Below are positions 35,669-45,297 of a stretch of DNA of 64,000 bases, in pieces. Made by a program: the position numbers and the translations under genes. The stretch is from assembly GCF_009905615.1 (NCBI RefSeq), contig NZ_JAAAKW010000013.1, positions 1 to 64,000 of the forward strand, written 5' to 3'. Source of the stretch: Pseudomonas sp. SLFW (GTDB taxonomy: Bacteria; Pseudomonadota; Gammaproteobacteria; Pseudomonadales; Pseudomonadaceae). Every line of letters begins with the position of its first letter. Position 1 is the stretch's first letter. Under the pieces are notes generated by a model that ran no database searches, had not been told where the DNA came from, and saw nothing but the letters and a program-made list of their open reading frames with translations.

Positions 35669-37180
35669 TCACCGACTCAGCACGTTCAACAAAGCAGGGG
35701 GGGTCGGCGCCACGGTCTTCTCGGGCGCTGGCGAATCATTGCCTGCCATCAGCCCGCCGCCCAGCGCGACGACCAATTCTGCGTGCACGGTCAAACGCGC
35801 GGCCTGAACCTGCTGCTGCACCTGTTCCTGGTGGAACAACAGGGTTTGCGCGTTGAGCACGTTGAGGTAATCGGTCAGGCCGCGTTTGTAGGCGACCATT
35901 GCGATGTCGTAGGTCTTCTGCGCCGCAGCCACCGATTGATCGGCGAACACCTGCTGTTTGTTCATCGACTCACGACGGATCAACTGATCGGAAATGCTCT
36001 TGAGCGCTACCACCAGCGTCTGGTTGTACTGCGCAACAGCCGTGTCATACCCGGCAGATGCCACGCCCAGCTCCGAGCGCAAACGGCCGCCGTCAAAAAT
36101 CGGCAGACTGATGGCCGGACCCACGCTGTAGTTGAATTTCTTGCCGGTCAAGAACTCCAGCATGCCGCCGCCGGTGGCCATGTAGCCCAGGCTGCCCATC
36201 AGATCGACGTTGGGATAGAAACCGGCATGGGCGACATCGATGCCACGGGCCTGCGCCGCCACACGCCAACGGCTGGCGACGACGTCAGGACGCTGGCCGA
36301 GCAACTGCGCGGGCAAGGCGGACGGCAGGGTCAACGCAGTCTTGAGCGACAGTGTCGGGCGCTGCAGGCTCGCGCCGTCTCCCGGCCCCTTCCCTGCCAA
36401 CGCGGCGATCTGGTTACGGCTGAGGGCAATGGCCTCGTCCAGCGCATCGATCTGGCGATGAGTTTCAGGCAGCGGCGTTTCAGCCTGACTGACCTCGAAA
36501 TGCGTGCCGATGCCGCCTTTCAGACGACGCTGCGCCAAGTCGAGAATTTGCTGTTGCTGGGCAAGGGTCGCTTCGGCAATGTCGCGCTGGGCGTAGTTGA
36601 GCGACAGCTGGATGTAGGCGCGGACGATGTTGTCCTGCAATTCCAACTGTGCCTGGCGCTCTTCGGCGGCGCTCATGTGCGCCAGGTCCAGCGCCTGCTC
36701 GGTGCTGTTGCTTTCCCGGCCCCAGAGGTCGAGGGAATAGCTCAAGCCAAGGGAGGCGTTGTTGTCCCAGGTGCTGGTGTTGGACAGCTCCCCCGGCCCA
36801 TAGAACTGATCCGTCGGCCAATTGTGGCGTTTGAGGGTGCTCTCGCTGTTGACGTGAAGGGATTCCGCCGACTCGGCGATACCCGCCATGGCCTTGGCCT
36901 GACGCACGCGCGCAGCGGCAATCGCGAGGCTCGGGCTGCCCAGGGCCGCCAGTTCGATCCAGTGGTTGAGTTGGTCGTCGCCGTAGGTGCGCCACCACTG
37001 CCCGTCCGGCCAATGGGCGTCCTTGGCCGCGGCCTTGATGGCGTCGTCGGTGGCCAGTGCGTCTGGCGACATCGAGGTGCCTTGAGGTGCGATTCCGCCG
37101 GTTCCGATGCAGCCGCTGATGAGTAACGTTAAAGCCCAGACACTGAGGGGTTTCAGCCCTCTGACGATGCGACGCGGCAC
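35669..37180 (-). CDS. Outer-membrane efflux lipoprotein (OprM/NodT family)
   Basis: 503 residues, starting at GTG 37180 (no ATG in a suitable place and no strong ribosome site, so the start is not secure). A type II signal peptide has lipobox LISGC with Cys24. Two TolC-like halves follow, each with long coiled helices (AAEERQAQLELQDNIVRAYIQLSL; NKQQVFADQSVAAAQKTYDIAM) and beta strands; GQRPDVVASRWRVAAQ is a family landmark. It forms the trimeric channel for the FUSC/HlyD pair downstream. It diverges from a LysR regulator gene, which probably controls the set. Confidence 0.92.
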   Translation of the reverse strand: MPRRIVRGLKPLSVWALTLLISGCIGTGGIAPQGTSMSPDALATDDAIKAAAKDAHWPDGQWWRTYGDDQLNHWIELAALGSPSLAIAAARVRQAKAMAGIAESAESLHVNSESTLKRHNWPTDQFYGPGELSNTSTWDNNASLGLSYSLDLWGRESNSTEQALDLAHMSAAEERQAQLELQDNIVRAYIQLSLNYAQRDIAEATLAQQQQILDLAQRRLKGGIGTHFEVSQAETPLPETHRQIDALDEAIALSRNQIAALAGKGPGDGASLQRPTLSLKTALTLPSALPAQLLGQRPDVVASRWRVAAQARGIDVAHAGFYPNVDLMGSLGYMATGGGMLEFLTGKKFNYSVGPAISLPIFDGGRLRSELGVASAGYDTAVAQYNQTLVVALKSISDQLIRRESMNKQQVFADQSVAAAQKTYDIAMVAYKRGLTDYLNVLNAQTLLFHQEQVQQQVQAARLTVHAELVVALGGGLMAGNDSPAPEKTVAPTPPALLNVLSR

Positions 37181-37271
37181 AGCTGCAATTACCCGAATGA
37201 GGAGGAAGGAGATCGAGCCGCGATTCTAGGTGGCGCCCGTTTCGGCGATAAGCTGGGACTTCTGTGAATCT

Positions 37272-37292
37272 TTATTACGGAACCAGAGATAA
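37272..37292. promoter_or_regulatory. Candidate LysR-type operator between efflux operon and lysR-type gene
   Basis: TTAT (37272-37275) and ATAA (37289-37292) form a dyad with 13 bases between the arms, in the 181 bp divergent region. LysR-type regulators bind interrupted dyads in such regions. The match is short and functional use is inference. Confidence 0.35.
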
Positions 37293-37361
37293 TCCTTTGG
37301 TATGGCTGACATGGATCAGTAACTTCATGTCACAATTTGCCATCTCACCAGAGAACGGCCA

Positions 37362-38309
37362 ATGGACACTCTGCAAAACATGCGCGCCTTCAGTTGCGTG
37401 GCACAGGCGGGCAGCTTCACCGCTGCCGCAGCTCAGCTGGATACCACCACCGCCAACGTTTCGCGCGCCGTCTCCAATCTAGAAGCACATCTGCAAACCC
37501 GACTCCTCAACCGAACGACCCGTCGCATCGCGCTGACCGAGGCCGGGAAGCGGTACCTGCTGCGCTGCGAGCAAATTCTGACGTACGTCGAGGAAGCCGA
37601 AGCCGAGGCCAGCGACGCCCATGCGCGCCCGGCCGGACAGCTGAAAGTGCACTCGATGACCGGCGTCGGTCAGCATTATGTGATCGACGCCATTGCCCGC
37701 TACCGGCGCAATCACCCGGACGTGTCCTTCGACCTGACCATGACCAACCGCGTGCCGGACCTGCTCGAAGAGGGCTACGACGTCTCCATCGTGCTGGCCA
37801 GCGAGTTGCCGGATTCAGGTTTCGTGTCCCAGCGTCTGGGCATCACATACAGCATCGTCTGTGCCTCGCCCGCGTACATCAAAGCGTTCGGCATGGCTTA
37901 CAAGCCCGCCGACTTGCTGAATCACGCGTGCCTGCGGTTGGTCAGCCCGGTGTTTCCGCTGGAGAAATGGGCGTTCGACGGTCCGGAAGGTCAAGAGACC
38001 GTGACCATCGGCAACTCGCCGTTTCTGGTGAACTCGGCCGACGCTATGAAAGCGGCGATCAGCAGCGGCATGGGCATCGGGATTCTGCCGATCTATTCGG
38101 CCATCGAGGGCCTGCGCAACGGCTCGCTGGTGCGCGTGCTGCCGCAATACCGCTCTCATGAGCTGAATCTGTACGCGATTTATCCGTCGCGTCAGTACCT
38201 GGATGCCAAGATCAAGACCTGGGTCGAATACCTGCGCGGCTCCCTGCCAGAAATCATGGCGGCCCATGAGGCGGATTTGCAAACGCATGTGTTGCCGGAG
38301 ACCGTGTAG
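37362..38309 (+). CDS. LysR-family transcriptional regulator
   Basis: 315 residues. N-terminal winged helix-turn-helix (MRAFSCVAQAGSFTAAAAQLDTTTANVSRAVSNLEAHLQTRLLNRTTRRIALTEAG in short form, residues 5-60) then the periplasmic-binding-like effector domain. Divergent from the outer-membrane factor gene of the aromatic-acid efflux operon, the classic layout in which a LysR protein activates its neighbour in response to a substrate of the pump (AaeR controls aaeXAB in E. coli). The inducer is not deducible. It is followed by a family A REP pair. Confidence 0.93.
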   Translation: MDTLQNMRAFSCVAQAGSFTAAAAQLDTTTANVSRAVSNLEAHLQTRLLNRTTRRIALTEAGKRYLLRCEQILTYVEEAEAEASDAHARPAGQLKVHSMTGVGQHYVIDAIARYRRNHPDVSFDLTMTNRVPDLLEEGYDVSIVLASELPDSGFVSQRLGITYSIVCASPAYIKAFGMAYKPADLLNHACLRLVSPVFPLEKWAFDGPEGQETVTIGNSPFLVNSADAMKAAISSGMGIGILPIYSAIEGLRNGSLVRVLPQYRSHELNLYAIYPSRQYLDAKIKTWVEYLRGSLPEIMAAHEADLQTHVLPETV

Positions 38310-38328
38310 CTCGCAAACACCCGCGAAG

Positions 38329-38419
38329 CTGTGGGAGCGAATTCATTCGCGAAAAAAGGATCAGTCCACCCAGATGTGTTGACTCCACTGGCCCTTCGCG
38401 AATGAATTCGCTCCCACAG
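38329..38419. repeat. REP pair (REPIN), family A
   Basis: CTGTGGGAGCGAATTCATTC onward (38329-38353) and its reverse complement (38395-38419) are separated by about 41 bases, in the gap between the lysR-type gene and the hydroxyacid dehydrogenase gene. Confidence 0.9.
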
Positions 38420-38522
38420 ATTTCACTCCGACGTCATTCCTCCTGCAGCCCTGCCAATCCCGCCACAAGAATGTTAGCGTGCTACGCACTTTTCCTCTGA
38501 ACCGCCCGAGAGTAGCTATCCG

Positions 38523-39497
38523 ATGAAAAAGACTGTCCTTGCCTTCAGCCGCGTCTCCCCGGAAATGGCCGAGCGCCTGCAGCAAGACTTCAACGTGATC
38601 ATCCCGGACCCGAAAAAGGGTGATCTGAACGAGCAGTTCAACGAAGCCTTGCCCCACAGCCACGGCATGATCGGCGCCGGTCGCAAGCTGGGCCGCGAAC
38701 AGTTGGAAAGCGCGAAACAGCTGGAAGTGGTGTCGAGCATCTCGGTCGGTTACGACAACTACGATGTCGGCTACCTCACCGAGCGCGGCATCATGCTGAC
38801 CAACACCCCGGACGTGCTGACCGAAAGCACCGCCGACCTTGGTTTCTCCCTGATCATGAGCAGCGCCCGTCGCGTCGCCGAGCTGGACGCCTACACCAAG
38901 GCAGGCAAGTGGACCCGTAGCATCGAAGCGCCACAGTTCGGTACCGACGTTCACGGCAAGACACTGGGCATCGTCGGCATGGGCAACATCGGCGCGGCCG
39001 TTGCGCGTCGTGGTCGTCTGGGTTTCAACATGCCGATCCTGTACAGCGGCAACTCACGCAAGACCGCTATTGAGCAGGAGCTGGGCGCGCAATTCCGCAC
39101 GCTGGATCAGTTGCTGGGCGAGTCGGATTTCGTCTGCCTGGTCGTGCCGTTGAGCGAAAAAACCAAACACCTGATCAGTACCCGTGAACTGGGGCTGATG
39201 AAGAAGAGCGCGATTCTGGTGAACATCGCCCGTGGCCCGATCGTCGACGAACCGGCGCTGATCGAAGCGTTGCAGAACGGCACCATTCGCGGCGCGGGCC
39301 TGGACGTGTACGAGAAAGAGCCACTGGCCGAGTCGCCGCTGTTCCAGCTGAGCAACGCCGTGACCCTGCCACACATCGGCTCCGCCACCCACGAAACCCG
39401 TCAGGCCATGGCGGATCGTGCGTACCACAACCTGCGCGCTGCGTTGTTGGGCGAGAAGCCGCAGGATTTGGTGAATCAGCAGGTGTGGAAGGGCTGA
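38523..39497 (+). CDS. 2-hydroxyacid dehydrogenase (GhrB / 2-ketogluconate reductase type)
   Basis: 324 residues. D-isomer 2-hydroxyacid dehydrogenase fold with nucleotide motif GMGNIG (residues 155-160), catalytic Arg in NIARGP, Glu in DVYEKEP and His in PHIGSAT. SVGYDNYD and TESTADLGFSLIMSSARR are typical of the GhrB/TkrA branch that reduces glyoxylate, hydroxypyruvate or 2-keto-D-gluconate with NADPH in the cytosol. The gene stands alone between REP pairs of different families. Exact substrate is uncertain. Confidence 0.92.
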   Translation: MKKTVLAFSRVSPEMAERLQQDFNVIIPDPKKGDLNEQFNEALPHSHGMIGAGRKLGREQLESAKQLEVVSSISVGYDNYDVGYLTERGIMLTNTPDVLTESTADLGFSLIMSSARRVAELDAYTKAGKWTRSIEAPQFGTDVHGKTLGIVGMGNIGAAVARRGRLGFNMPILYSGNSRKTAIEQELGAQFRTLDQLLGESDFVCLVVPLSEKTKHLISTRELGLMKKSAILVNIARGPIVDEPALIEALQNGTIRGAGLDVYEKEPLAESPLFQLSNAVTLPHIGSATHETRQAMADRAYHNLRAALLGEKPQDLVNQQVWKG

Positions 39498-39523
39498 TCA
39501 ACGTCATCGCCTGGGAGATCCAA

Positions 39524-39608
39524 TCGCGAGCAAGCTCACTCCTACAGAATTGCGTCGTTCATGAAATGCGCACTCGACACAGACCTGTAGGAGTGAGCTT
39601 GCTCGCGA
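39524..39608. repeat. REP pair (REPIN), family B
   Basis: TCGCGAGCAAGCTCACTCCT onward (39524-39547) and its reverse complement (39585-39608) are separated by 37 bases. The pair sits between the converging dehydrogenase and EamA transporter genes. Confidence 0.9.
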
Positions 39609-39674
39609 TGCTTCTTTGATCATGCCCACTCAGGCATGAGCATGATCACAATTCAAGCAGTCCAGCGACCAGCT

Positions 39675-40574
39675 TTACGCGAGCTTTGCACCCACCGGCA
39701 CCACCGCCTTCGGCTTCCGGAACACCAGCACGTTGCCGATCATCACCAGCACCAGCCCCATCAACGCGGGCAGGGTCCATTGGTAGCCTTCGGCAAACGC
39801 CGAGACGTTCAGCGCCACCACCGGGAACAGCACCGTGCAATACGCGGCGCGCTCAGGGCCCATGCGGCCGACCAGCGTCAGGTACGCGGTGAAGCCGATC
39901 ACCGACCCCGGAATCACCAGGTACAACAGCGAGCCGACATACCGCGCATTCCATTCGAAGGCGAACGGCGTGCCGCTGATCACGCAATACGCGCAAAGCA
40001 TCGCCGCGCCGTACAACATCCCGTAGGCGTTGGTGGTCAGCGGGCGCAGACCCGCTTTCTGTTGCAGGCTCGACAGCATGTTGCCCGCCGAGAAGCACAG
40101 CGTGCCGAGCAAGGCCAGACCCAGACCGATCAGGGTTTCGCGGCTGGCACTGTGGCCTGACAGCTCTGGCCAGAACAGGCAACCCAACCCCACCAACCCC
40201 AGCGCGCCACCGGTCAGCACGTTGCGGGCGACTTTCTGCTTGAAGAAAATGCGAGCGTTGAGGGCGTTCCATAGCGTTGCCGTGGAAAACACCACCGCCA
40301 CCAACCCGGTGGGAACCCAGCGACTCGCCGTGTAGAAGCACATGAAGTTCACACAGAACAGGCAGACGCCTTGGGCCAGACAAATCAGTTGCCCACGACG
40401 ATTCACCTTTTGCAGGGTGCGACTGGCCAGGAGCATGACAAACAGAATCAGCGCCGCGAGGCCGAAGCGATAGACGATCGACACCGGAATCGCCACCTCG
40501 CCCAGTTGCAATTTCAGGGCAATCCAGGTCGTGCCCCAGATCAAAACGGTCAGCAGATACAGCGAGATGTTCAT
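39675..40574 (-). CDS. EamA/DMT-family transporter
   Basis: 299 residues with ten predicted membrane helices in two EamA repeats, starting MNISLYLLTVLIWGTTWIALKLQLG, a typical first helix with the WGTTW signature. The second repeat includes LGLALLGTLCFSAGNMLSSL. Members export amino acids, nucleosides or other metabolites. It is divergent from an AraC-family regulator gene 147 bp away, which likely controls it. The substrate is unknown. Confidence 0.92.
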   Translation of the reverse strand: MNISLYLLTVLIWGTTWIALKLQLGEVAIPVSIVYRFGLAALILFVMLLASRTLQKVNRRGQLICLAQGVCLFCVNFMCFYTASRWVPTGLVAVVFSTATLWNALNARIFFKQKVARNVLTGGALGLVGLGCLFWPELSGHSASRETLIGLGLALLGTLCFSAGNMLSSLQQKAGLRPLTTNAYGMLYGAAMLCAYCVISGTPFAFEWNARYVGSLLYLVIPGSVIGFTAYLTLVGRMGPERAAYCTVLFPVVALNVSAFAEGYQWTLPALMGLVLVMIGNVLVFRKPKAVVPVGAKLA

Positions 40575-40721
40575 GACAGGCTCCTCAATGAGCCTTCAGT
40601 CTGGGCCTGCGCGGCTGACATGATTTGCAAAATCTTGCGCATTTGATCGGTGGCCCGGTGGCAGCACCGCGTCTAAGGAGTAGGATGCGAGGCACAGAAC
40701 ATCAGCCTTGCGCCGAACCCC

Positions 40722-41594
40722 ATGTCGTCACTCGATCAAATCCAGGTGTTTCAATCGCTCAACAGCTCGCCCCACGCGCAGCTGGAGCAGAGCGCATCCC
40801 TGGGCGATGGCGTTGTGGCAGCTTTGTGGAACAACCGGCATGACGCTCAGGATTATCACGGGCCGAGTCATCACACATTGTCTTGCTACATCGGGGGTGG
40901 CACCGAAACCTACCGCCGCGACCGACCTGACCGCAAAGGCGCACCGGACAAGATTTGCGTGCTCCCCGCCGGGCACCAGTCTTCGTGGGTGGTGAACGGC
41001 GACATTCGCCTGGCTCACCTCTACATCAGCCCTGAACAGTTCGCGCTCAACTGCCTGACACTGCTGGACCGTGAGCCTCGGGAAATGGTGCTGCAAGAAA
41101 ACACCTTCATCGACGATCCGCAGCAGGCGCAGCGGTTTCATCGCCTGATTCGCCTGAACTGGAGCGAGCCCGGCGAGCGCTTGCAGACCAGCACCCTGGC
41201 CCACGAACTGCTCGACCACATGATGTTGAATCAGGTGGGACTGCGCGATGGCCTGCGCCTGAAAGGCGGGCTGGCGCCCCATGTGCGTCGGCGGCTGGTG
41301 GAGTTCATCGAGACGAACCTCGCTGAGCCTTTGAGTCTTGGGCGACTGGCGGCGATGTGTGCGCTGTCGGAATACCACTTCGCCCGCATGTTCCGCGAAA
41401 GCTTTGGTTTTCCACCCCATCAATACCTGTTGGCCCGCCGCATGAACCGCGCCCGTCAGCTCTTGCGCACGACACGCCTGCCCTTTGGTGACATTGCGCT
41501 GGATTGCGGTTTTGCCAGCGCCAGTCATTTCAGCAACACCTTCAAACAGGCCATGGGCGCAACGCCGCGGGCGTATCGATTGGCGTTTCAGTAA
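40722..41594 (+). CDS. AraC-family transcriptional regulator
   Basis: 290 residues. A C-terminal pair of helix-turn-helix units occupies about 190-288 (LAEPLSLGRLAAMCALSEYHFARMFRESFGFPPHQYLLARRMNRARQLL in short form; IALDCGFASASHFSNTFKQAMGATP is the second). The N-terminal about 180 residues form a cupin-like ligand domain. It diverges from the EamA transporter, and regulation of that exporter is the simplest reading. No ligand can be proposed. Confidence 0.92.
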   Translation: MSSLDQIQVFQSLNSSPHAQLEQSASLGDGVVAALWNNRHDAQDYHGPSHHTLSCYIGGGTETYRRDRPDRKGAPDKICVLPAGHQSSWVVNGDIRLAHLYISPEQFALNCLTLLDREPREMVLQENTFIDDPQQAQRFHRLIRLNWSEPGERLQTSTLAHELLDHMMLNQVGLRDGLRLKGGLAPHVRRRLVEFIETNLAEPLSLGRLAAMCALSEYHFARMFRESFGFPPHQYLLARRMNRARQLLRTTRLPFGDIALDCGFASASHFSNTFKQAMGATPRAYRLAFQ

Positions 41595-41642
41595 AACCAC
41601 GTTCGGCGTGCATCACCGGTCTCACGGGCTGACCCTATCCAC

Positions 41643-41731
41643 CTGTGGGAGCGAATTCATTCGCGATGCAGTGGTGCAGCAGGCGCAGCTCTGTCGTCTG
41701 CCCTATTTTTCGCGAATGAATTCGCTCTCAA
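41643..41731. repeat. REP pair (REPIN), family A
   Basis: A good left copy (CTGTGGGAGCGAATTCATTC onward, 41643-41666) and a slightly decayed right copy (TCGCGAATGAATTCGCTCTC, 41710-41730) lie between the converging araC-type and TonB-receptor genes. Confidence 0.87.
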
Positions 41732-41759
41732 AGGGAAATCTGCGATCAGGTCTTGAATC

Positions 41760-44153
41760 TCAAAACTCCAGCGTCGTCGCCACGATCACTTGCCGCGAAT
41801 CCCCCATCGACACGAAATACCGGCTCACCGCCGAGCTGTAATACGTGCGGTCGAACAGGTTTTTCACGTTGAGCTGAAACCTCACGTTCTGCCCGTCCAG
41901 CTTCGTCTCGTAAGTCGCGAAGGCGTCGGCGACGGTGTAACCCGGCAGGTTGAAATCGTTGTCGGGATTGCCCGCGCGTTCGCCGACGTAATGGGCGCCC
42001 GCCCCCACTCTCAAACGGTCGCCGCCGATCAGGCTGCCGACGTCGTACACCGCCGACAGCGAGCCGCTGTGCCTCGGCACGTTCTGCAACCGATTGCCCT
42101 TCAACGTCGGGTCTTCCACCACCCACGCGTCGGTGAACGCATAACCGCCGATCACGCTCCATCGCTCCGACAGTTGCCCGCTCAGGTCCAGCTCGGCCCC
42201 CCGCGAGCGCACTTCGCCTGCGGTGGAGTACACGGTATTGGCGGTCAGCGAATCGAAATTGGCCACCAGTACGTTGCGCTTGCGGATGTCGAACAGTGCG
42301 AGCGTCCCGCTGATGCGATCATCCACGTCCCATTTGGCGCCCAGTTCCCACGCCCTGGACTGCTCCGGCAATGTCGCCGAATCCAGCACCGTGCCCCCAG
42401 CCAATGGGGCAATGCTGGCGTTGGGTTTGAACGATTCGGTGTAGCTGCCGTAGAACGACAGCGTGTCGGTGTAGCGGTACACCAACCCGGCGCGGGGCAC
42501 CCATTTCTGGCCGTTGAGGTCGGTGTTGCGGTTGAACGGCGTGCCCTTCCCGGCCTGCTGGTCGAACAGTTGATAGCGTGCCCCCGCGACGAAAATCCAC
42601 TGATCGGTCAGGTGTACCGAATCCTGAGCGAACAGCGAGTCGCTGCGCAGGATGTCCACCTGATTGCTGTCCGGGACGCTGACCTGCGTTCCTTCTGGCT
42701 CTTGCCCATACGCCGGATTCACATAGCTGAAGGTCGTGCGGCTCGTTTGCCGGATCAGCTCGCCGCGATAAATCTTGCGATATTCATCGTCCGCGCCGAA
42801 CAGCAGGTCGTGCTGCATGCCAGCCATCCGGACGTCGCCGCTCAACGTCAGCGTCGTGAACCGGTCCGTGCTCAACGCATCGCCGGTGCCGTCCATCGAG
42901 CGGGTCAGCGTGCCGTTGTCCGGGTTCACGGCCGTCACCCGCACTTGGCTGGCGTCGTACGTTTCGCGGTTGTAGCTGTAGCCGAGATGGCCCTTCCAGC
43001 TGTCGCCGAATTGATGATCGGCCTCGATGCGGTAGAGGTCCGAGCGCCCTTCCATGCTGTTGAACGGCTCGTCCAGACGCCGCGTGGCGGGGATGTCCAG
43101 CGGACGGTTGGTGCGTGGGTCGATGGCCGTGCCGCGGTCGAACGGCGAGAGAAATTCGCGATGCTCGTAGGCGGCCAGCAATTGCGTGTTCTCGCCGTAC
43201 CAGGCCAACGACGGCGCGACCAGCGTTTCGCGATGCACACCGTAATTGCGCCAGTAATCCTCATCTTCGTGATCGATGATCATGCGATACGCGAGGCTCG
43301 AATCACCGAGCGCTCCGGTGCTGTCCAGCGTGCCGCCGCTGCCATTCTTGCCTGAACCGAAGCTTGAACCGCGCGCAGTCAGTTCATGGCGCGACTGCAA
43401 TTCCGGACGTTTGCTGACCACGTTGATCACCCCGCCGGGGTCCTGAATCCCGTACAGCAACGAGGCCGGGCCCTTCAGCACTTCGACCCGGTCGGCGGTG
43501 GCGTTGAGGCTGCGTCCCTGCACCACCGGCATGCCGTCGCGCAAAATCGAGCCGTCACGGTTGTCGCCGAAGCCGCGTTTCATCAGGGTGTCCTGGGTGC
43601 TGCCGAGGGTGTTGCCCTGGGTCACGCCGCTGATATTGGTCAACGCATCGTCGAGGTTGCGCGGCGCCTGATCGCGCAGGACTTGGGCAGGCACGACGCT
43701 GACGGTTTGGGGGATTTCCAGCTGCGGCGTCGAGGTGCGCGTCACCGATAGGATGGCGGGCGCTTGATAGCTTTCAGCAGCATTGCGGCGCGAGTCGATA
43801 TGCGTCAGGCCCAGAGTGATTGCGCCGGCATGGGAGGCAGGTTCGAGGGTGAACGTGGTGTCGGTCGCACGGCGGAAATTCAGCCCGGAGTCGTTCAGCA
43901 ACTGCCGCAATGCCTGTTCGGCGCTGAACAAGCCGTTCAGCGCCGGAGCTTCGATGGCGTAAGGCGTGTCCTGGGTGTAAATGACGCTTTGGCCGGTAAC
44001 CCGACTGAAATCGCTGAGGGCCTGGGGCAAGGGTTTGGCAGGGATCGAAAAGTCATAGGCAGGCTCCGCCGCCTGAACGCATGAGGTCCAGACGGTGAGG
44101 ATGAATAGGCCGAGCCAGACGTTCACCCCAATGTGCCTCCTGTTGATATGCAT
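41760..44153 (-). CDS. TonB-dependent siderophore receptor with STN signalling domain
   Basis: About 797 residues from ATG 44153 (MHINRRHIGVNVWLGLFIL); the longer frame runs into the REP pair upstream and is rejected. Signal peptide (TSCVQAAEP) then an STN domain (FSIPAKPLPQALSDFSRVTGQSVIY) used for transcriptional signalling, a plug domain (TPQLEIPQTVSVVPAQVLRDQ; VEVLKGPASLLYGIQDPGGVINVVSKRP) and a 22-strand barrel ending in TTLEF. The resemblance is to ferric-siderophore receptors of the FpvA/FoxA kind. The adjacent FecI-type sigma and FecR regulator make it a cell-surface signalling receptor. The ligand is unknown. Confidence 0.94.
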   Translation of the reverse strand: MHINRRHIGVNVWLGLFILTVWTSCVQAAEPAYDFSIPAKPLPQALSDFSRVTGQSVIYTQDTPYAIEAPALNGLFSAEQALRQLLNDSGLNFRRATDTTFTLEPASHAGAITLGLTHIDSRRNAAESYQAPAILSVTRTSTPQLEIPQTVSVVPAQVLRDQAPRNLDDALTNISGVTQGNTLGSTQDTLMKRGFGDNRDGSILRDGMPVVQGRSLNATADRVEVLKGPASLLYGIQDPGGVINVVSKRPELQSRHELTARGSSFGSGKNGSGGTLDSTGALGDSSLAYRMIIDHEDEDYWRNYGVHRETLVAPSLAWYGENTQLLAAYEHREFLSPFDRGTAIDPRTNRPLDIPATRRLDEPFNSMEGRSDLYRIEADHQFGDSWKGHLGYSYNRETYDASQVRVTAVNPDNGTLTRSMDGTGDALSTDRFTTLTLSGDVRMAGMQHDLLFGADDEYRKIYRGELIRQTSRTTFSYVNPAYGQEPEGTQVSVPDSNQVDILRSDSLFAQDSVHLTDQWIFVAGARYQLFDQQAGKGTPFNRNTDLNGQKWVPRAGLVYRYTDTLSFYGSYTESFKPNASIAPLAGGTVLDSATLPEQSRAWELGAKWDVDDRISGTLALFDIRKRNVLVANFDSLTANTVYSTAGEVRSRGAELDLSGQLSERWSVIGGYAFTDAWVVEDPTLKGNRLQNVPRHSGSLSAVYDVGSLIGGDRLRVGAGAHYVGERAGNPDNDFNLPGYTVADAFATYETKLDGQNVRFQLNVKNLFDRTYYSSAVSRYFVSMGDSRQVIVATTLEF

Positions 44154-44180
44154 GCTTTGTAGGGCACTGGCACTTTCTCT

Positions 44181-44270
44181 TGTGGGAGCGAATTCATTCG
44201 CGAAAAATAGGGCAGACCATAGAGATGGGGCGGCCGTACCACCGCATCGCGAATGCATTCGCTCCCACAG
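44181..44270. repeat. REP pair (REPIN), family A
   Basis: TGTGGGAGCGAATTCATTCG onward (44181-44204) and TCGCGAATGCATTCGCTCCC onward (44247-44270) face each other in the 142 bp gap between fecR-like and receptor genes, so the pair is inside the signalling operon. Confidence 0.9.
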
Positions 44271-44295
44271 GGATACACCCCGGCTGCGGACTCAC

Positions 44296-45297
44296 TCAGC
44301 GAATCACGATCACCCGTCCAAACGCTTCGTATTGCTCGAACCCCACCACGGATTTCAACGCCGCCAATACCGCCACCGGGTCTTTGCTGGGGAAGCTGCC
44401 GCTGACGGTTTTCGCAGCCAGTCGATCGTTCAGCACAACGATGCGGCCGGGGTAGTAGCGGCTCAGGTCGTTGATCACATCGGCAAGGGGGGTGCGGTAG
44501 TAATTGAGCCAGCCCTGACGCCACGCCAGTTGGTTGTCGCTGTCGACAGTTCGAAAGTCGGTGGTGCGGGTCTGGTCATAACTGACTTGCTGCCCCGCCG
44601 TGAGAATCTGCTGCGGCAGGTCGGCGCCAGCCTTCACCCCCACGCGCCCTGACAACACCGTGACCTGCGCCCCATGGGGCTGCAAACGCACTTCAAACTG
44701 AGTGCCGAGCACGCGGGTTTCGCCGCGCCCGCCATCAACCACAAATGGCTCGCCGGTGTGCGTCACCTGAAAGAACGCCGCCCCGCGACGCAGCTGCACG
44801 TGGCGTTCGCCTTTGGCGAAATGCACGGCGATCGCGCTGTCAGCGTCGAGTGTCACCTGCGACTCATCGACCAGCGTCACCGTGCGGACCTGGCCCGGTG
44901 CCGACACGTAATCCGCGCCGACATCATCCAGCCAACGCTGCGGCTGCCACCCCAGCCCAACGCCGACCATCATCACCAGACACGCCGCCATCGCCAGCCC
45001 GACGCTCCATCGCGGCAACGAACGCCTTCGGGAAACCGGTGCGTCCATTGCCGCGAGCAAGGCTTGCAGCGCGACAGAGTCCTCTAGGGCGAGCTTCGCC
45101 GCCGGCTCCTCGCTCATTTCCCACATCACTTGCGCCTGGGCGTACGCCTCGGCGTGAGCAGGATCGGCTTGCAACCACTGGCTGAAGCGCACCTGATCCG
45201 CCGCGCTCGGCGCGTCGTGCAGCAGGCTCAGCCAGCTCAACGCGGCATCGTGTTGTTCGGGGGTGATCATCAGAGTGGAATCCAGAGACGCTTTCAT
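44296..45297 (-). CDS. FecR-family sigma regulator
   Basis: 333 residues. N-terminal cytosolic DUF4880-type anti-sigma domain (ALSWLSLLHDAPSAADQVRFSQWLQADPAHAEAYAQ), a single membrane helix near 97-115 (SVGLAMAACLVMMVGVGLGW) and a periplasmic FecR domain, then a C-terminal secretin/STN-like part (YYRTPLADVINDLSRYYPGRIVVLNDRLA). The start overlaps the sigma gene by four bases (45294-45297). It transmits the state of the TonB receptor to the sigma factor, and some members are needed for sigma activity. Confidence 0.94.
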   Translation of the reverse strand: MKASLDSTLMITPEQHDAALSWLSLLHDAPSAADQVRFSQWLQADPAHAEAYAQAQVMWEMSEEPAAKLALEDSVALQALLAAMDAPVSRRRSLPRWSVGLAMAACLVMMVGVGLGWQPQRWLDDVGADYVSAPGQVRTVTLVDESQVTLDADSAIAVHFAKGERHVQLRRGAAFFQVTHTGEPFVVDGGRGETRVLGTQFEVRLQPHGAQVTVLSGRVGVKAGADLPQQILTAGQQVSYDQTRTTDFRTVDSDNQLAWRQGWLNYYRTPLADVINDLSRYYPGRIVVLNDRLAAKTVSGSFPSKDPVAVLAALKSVVGFEQYEAFGRVIVIR

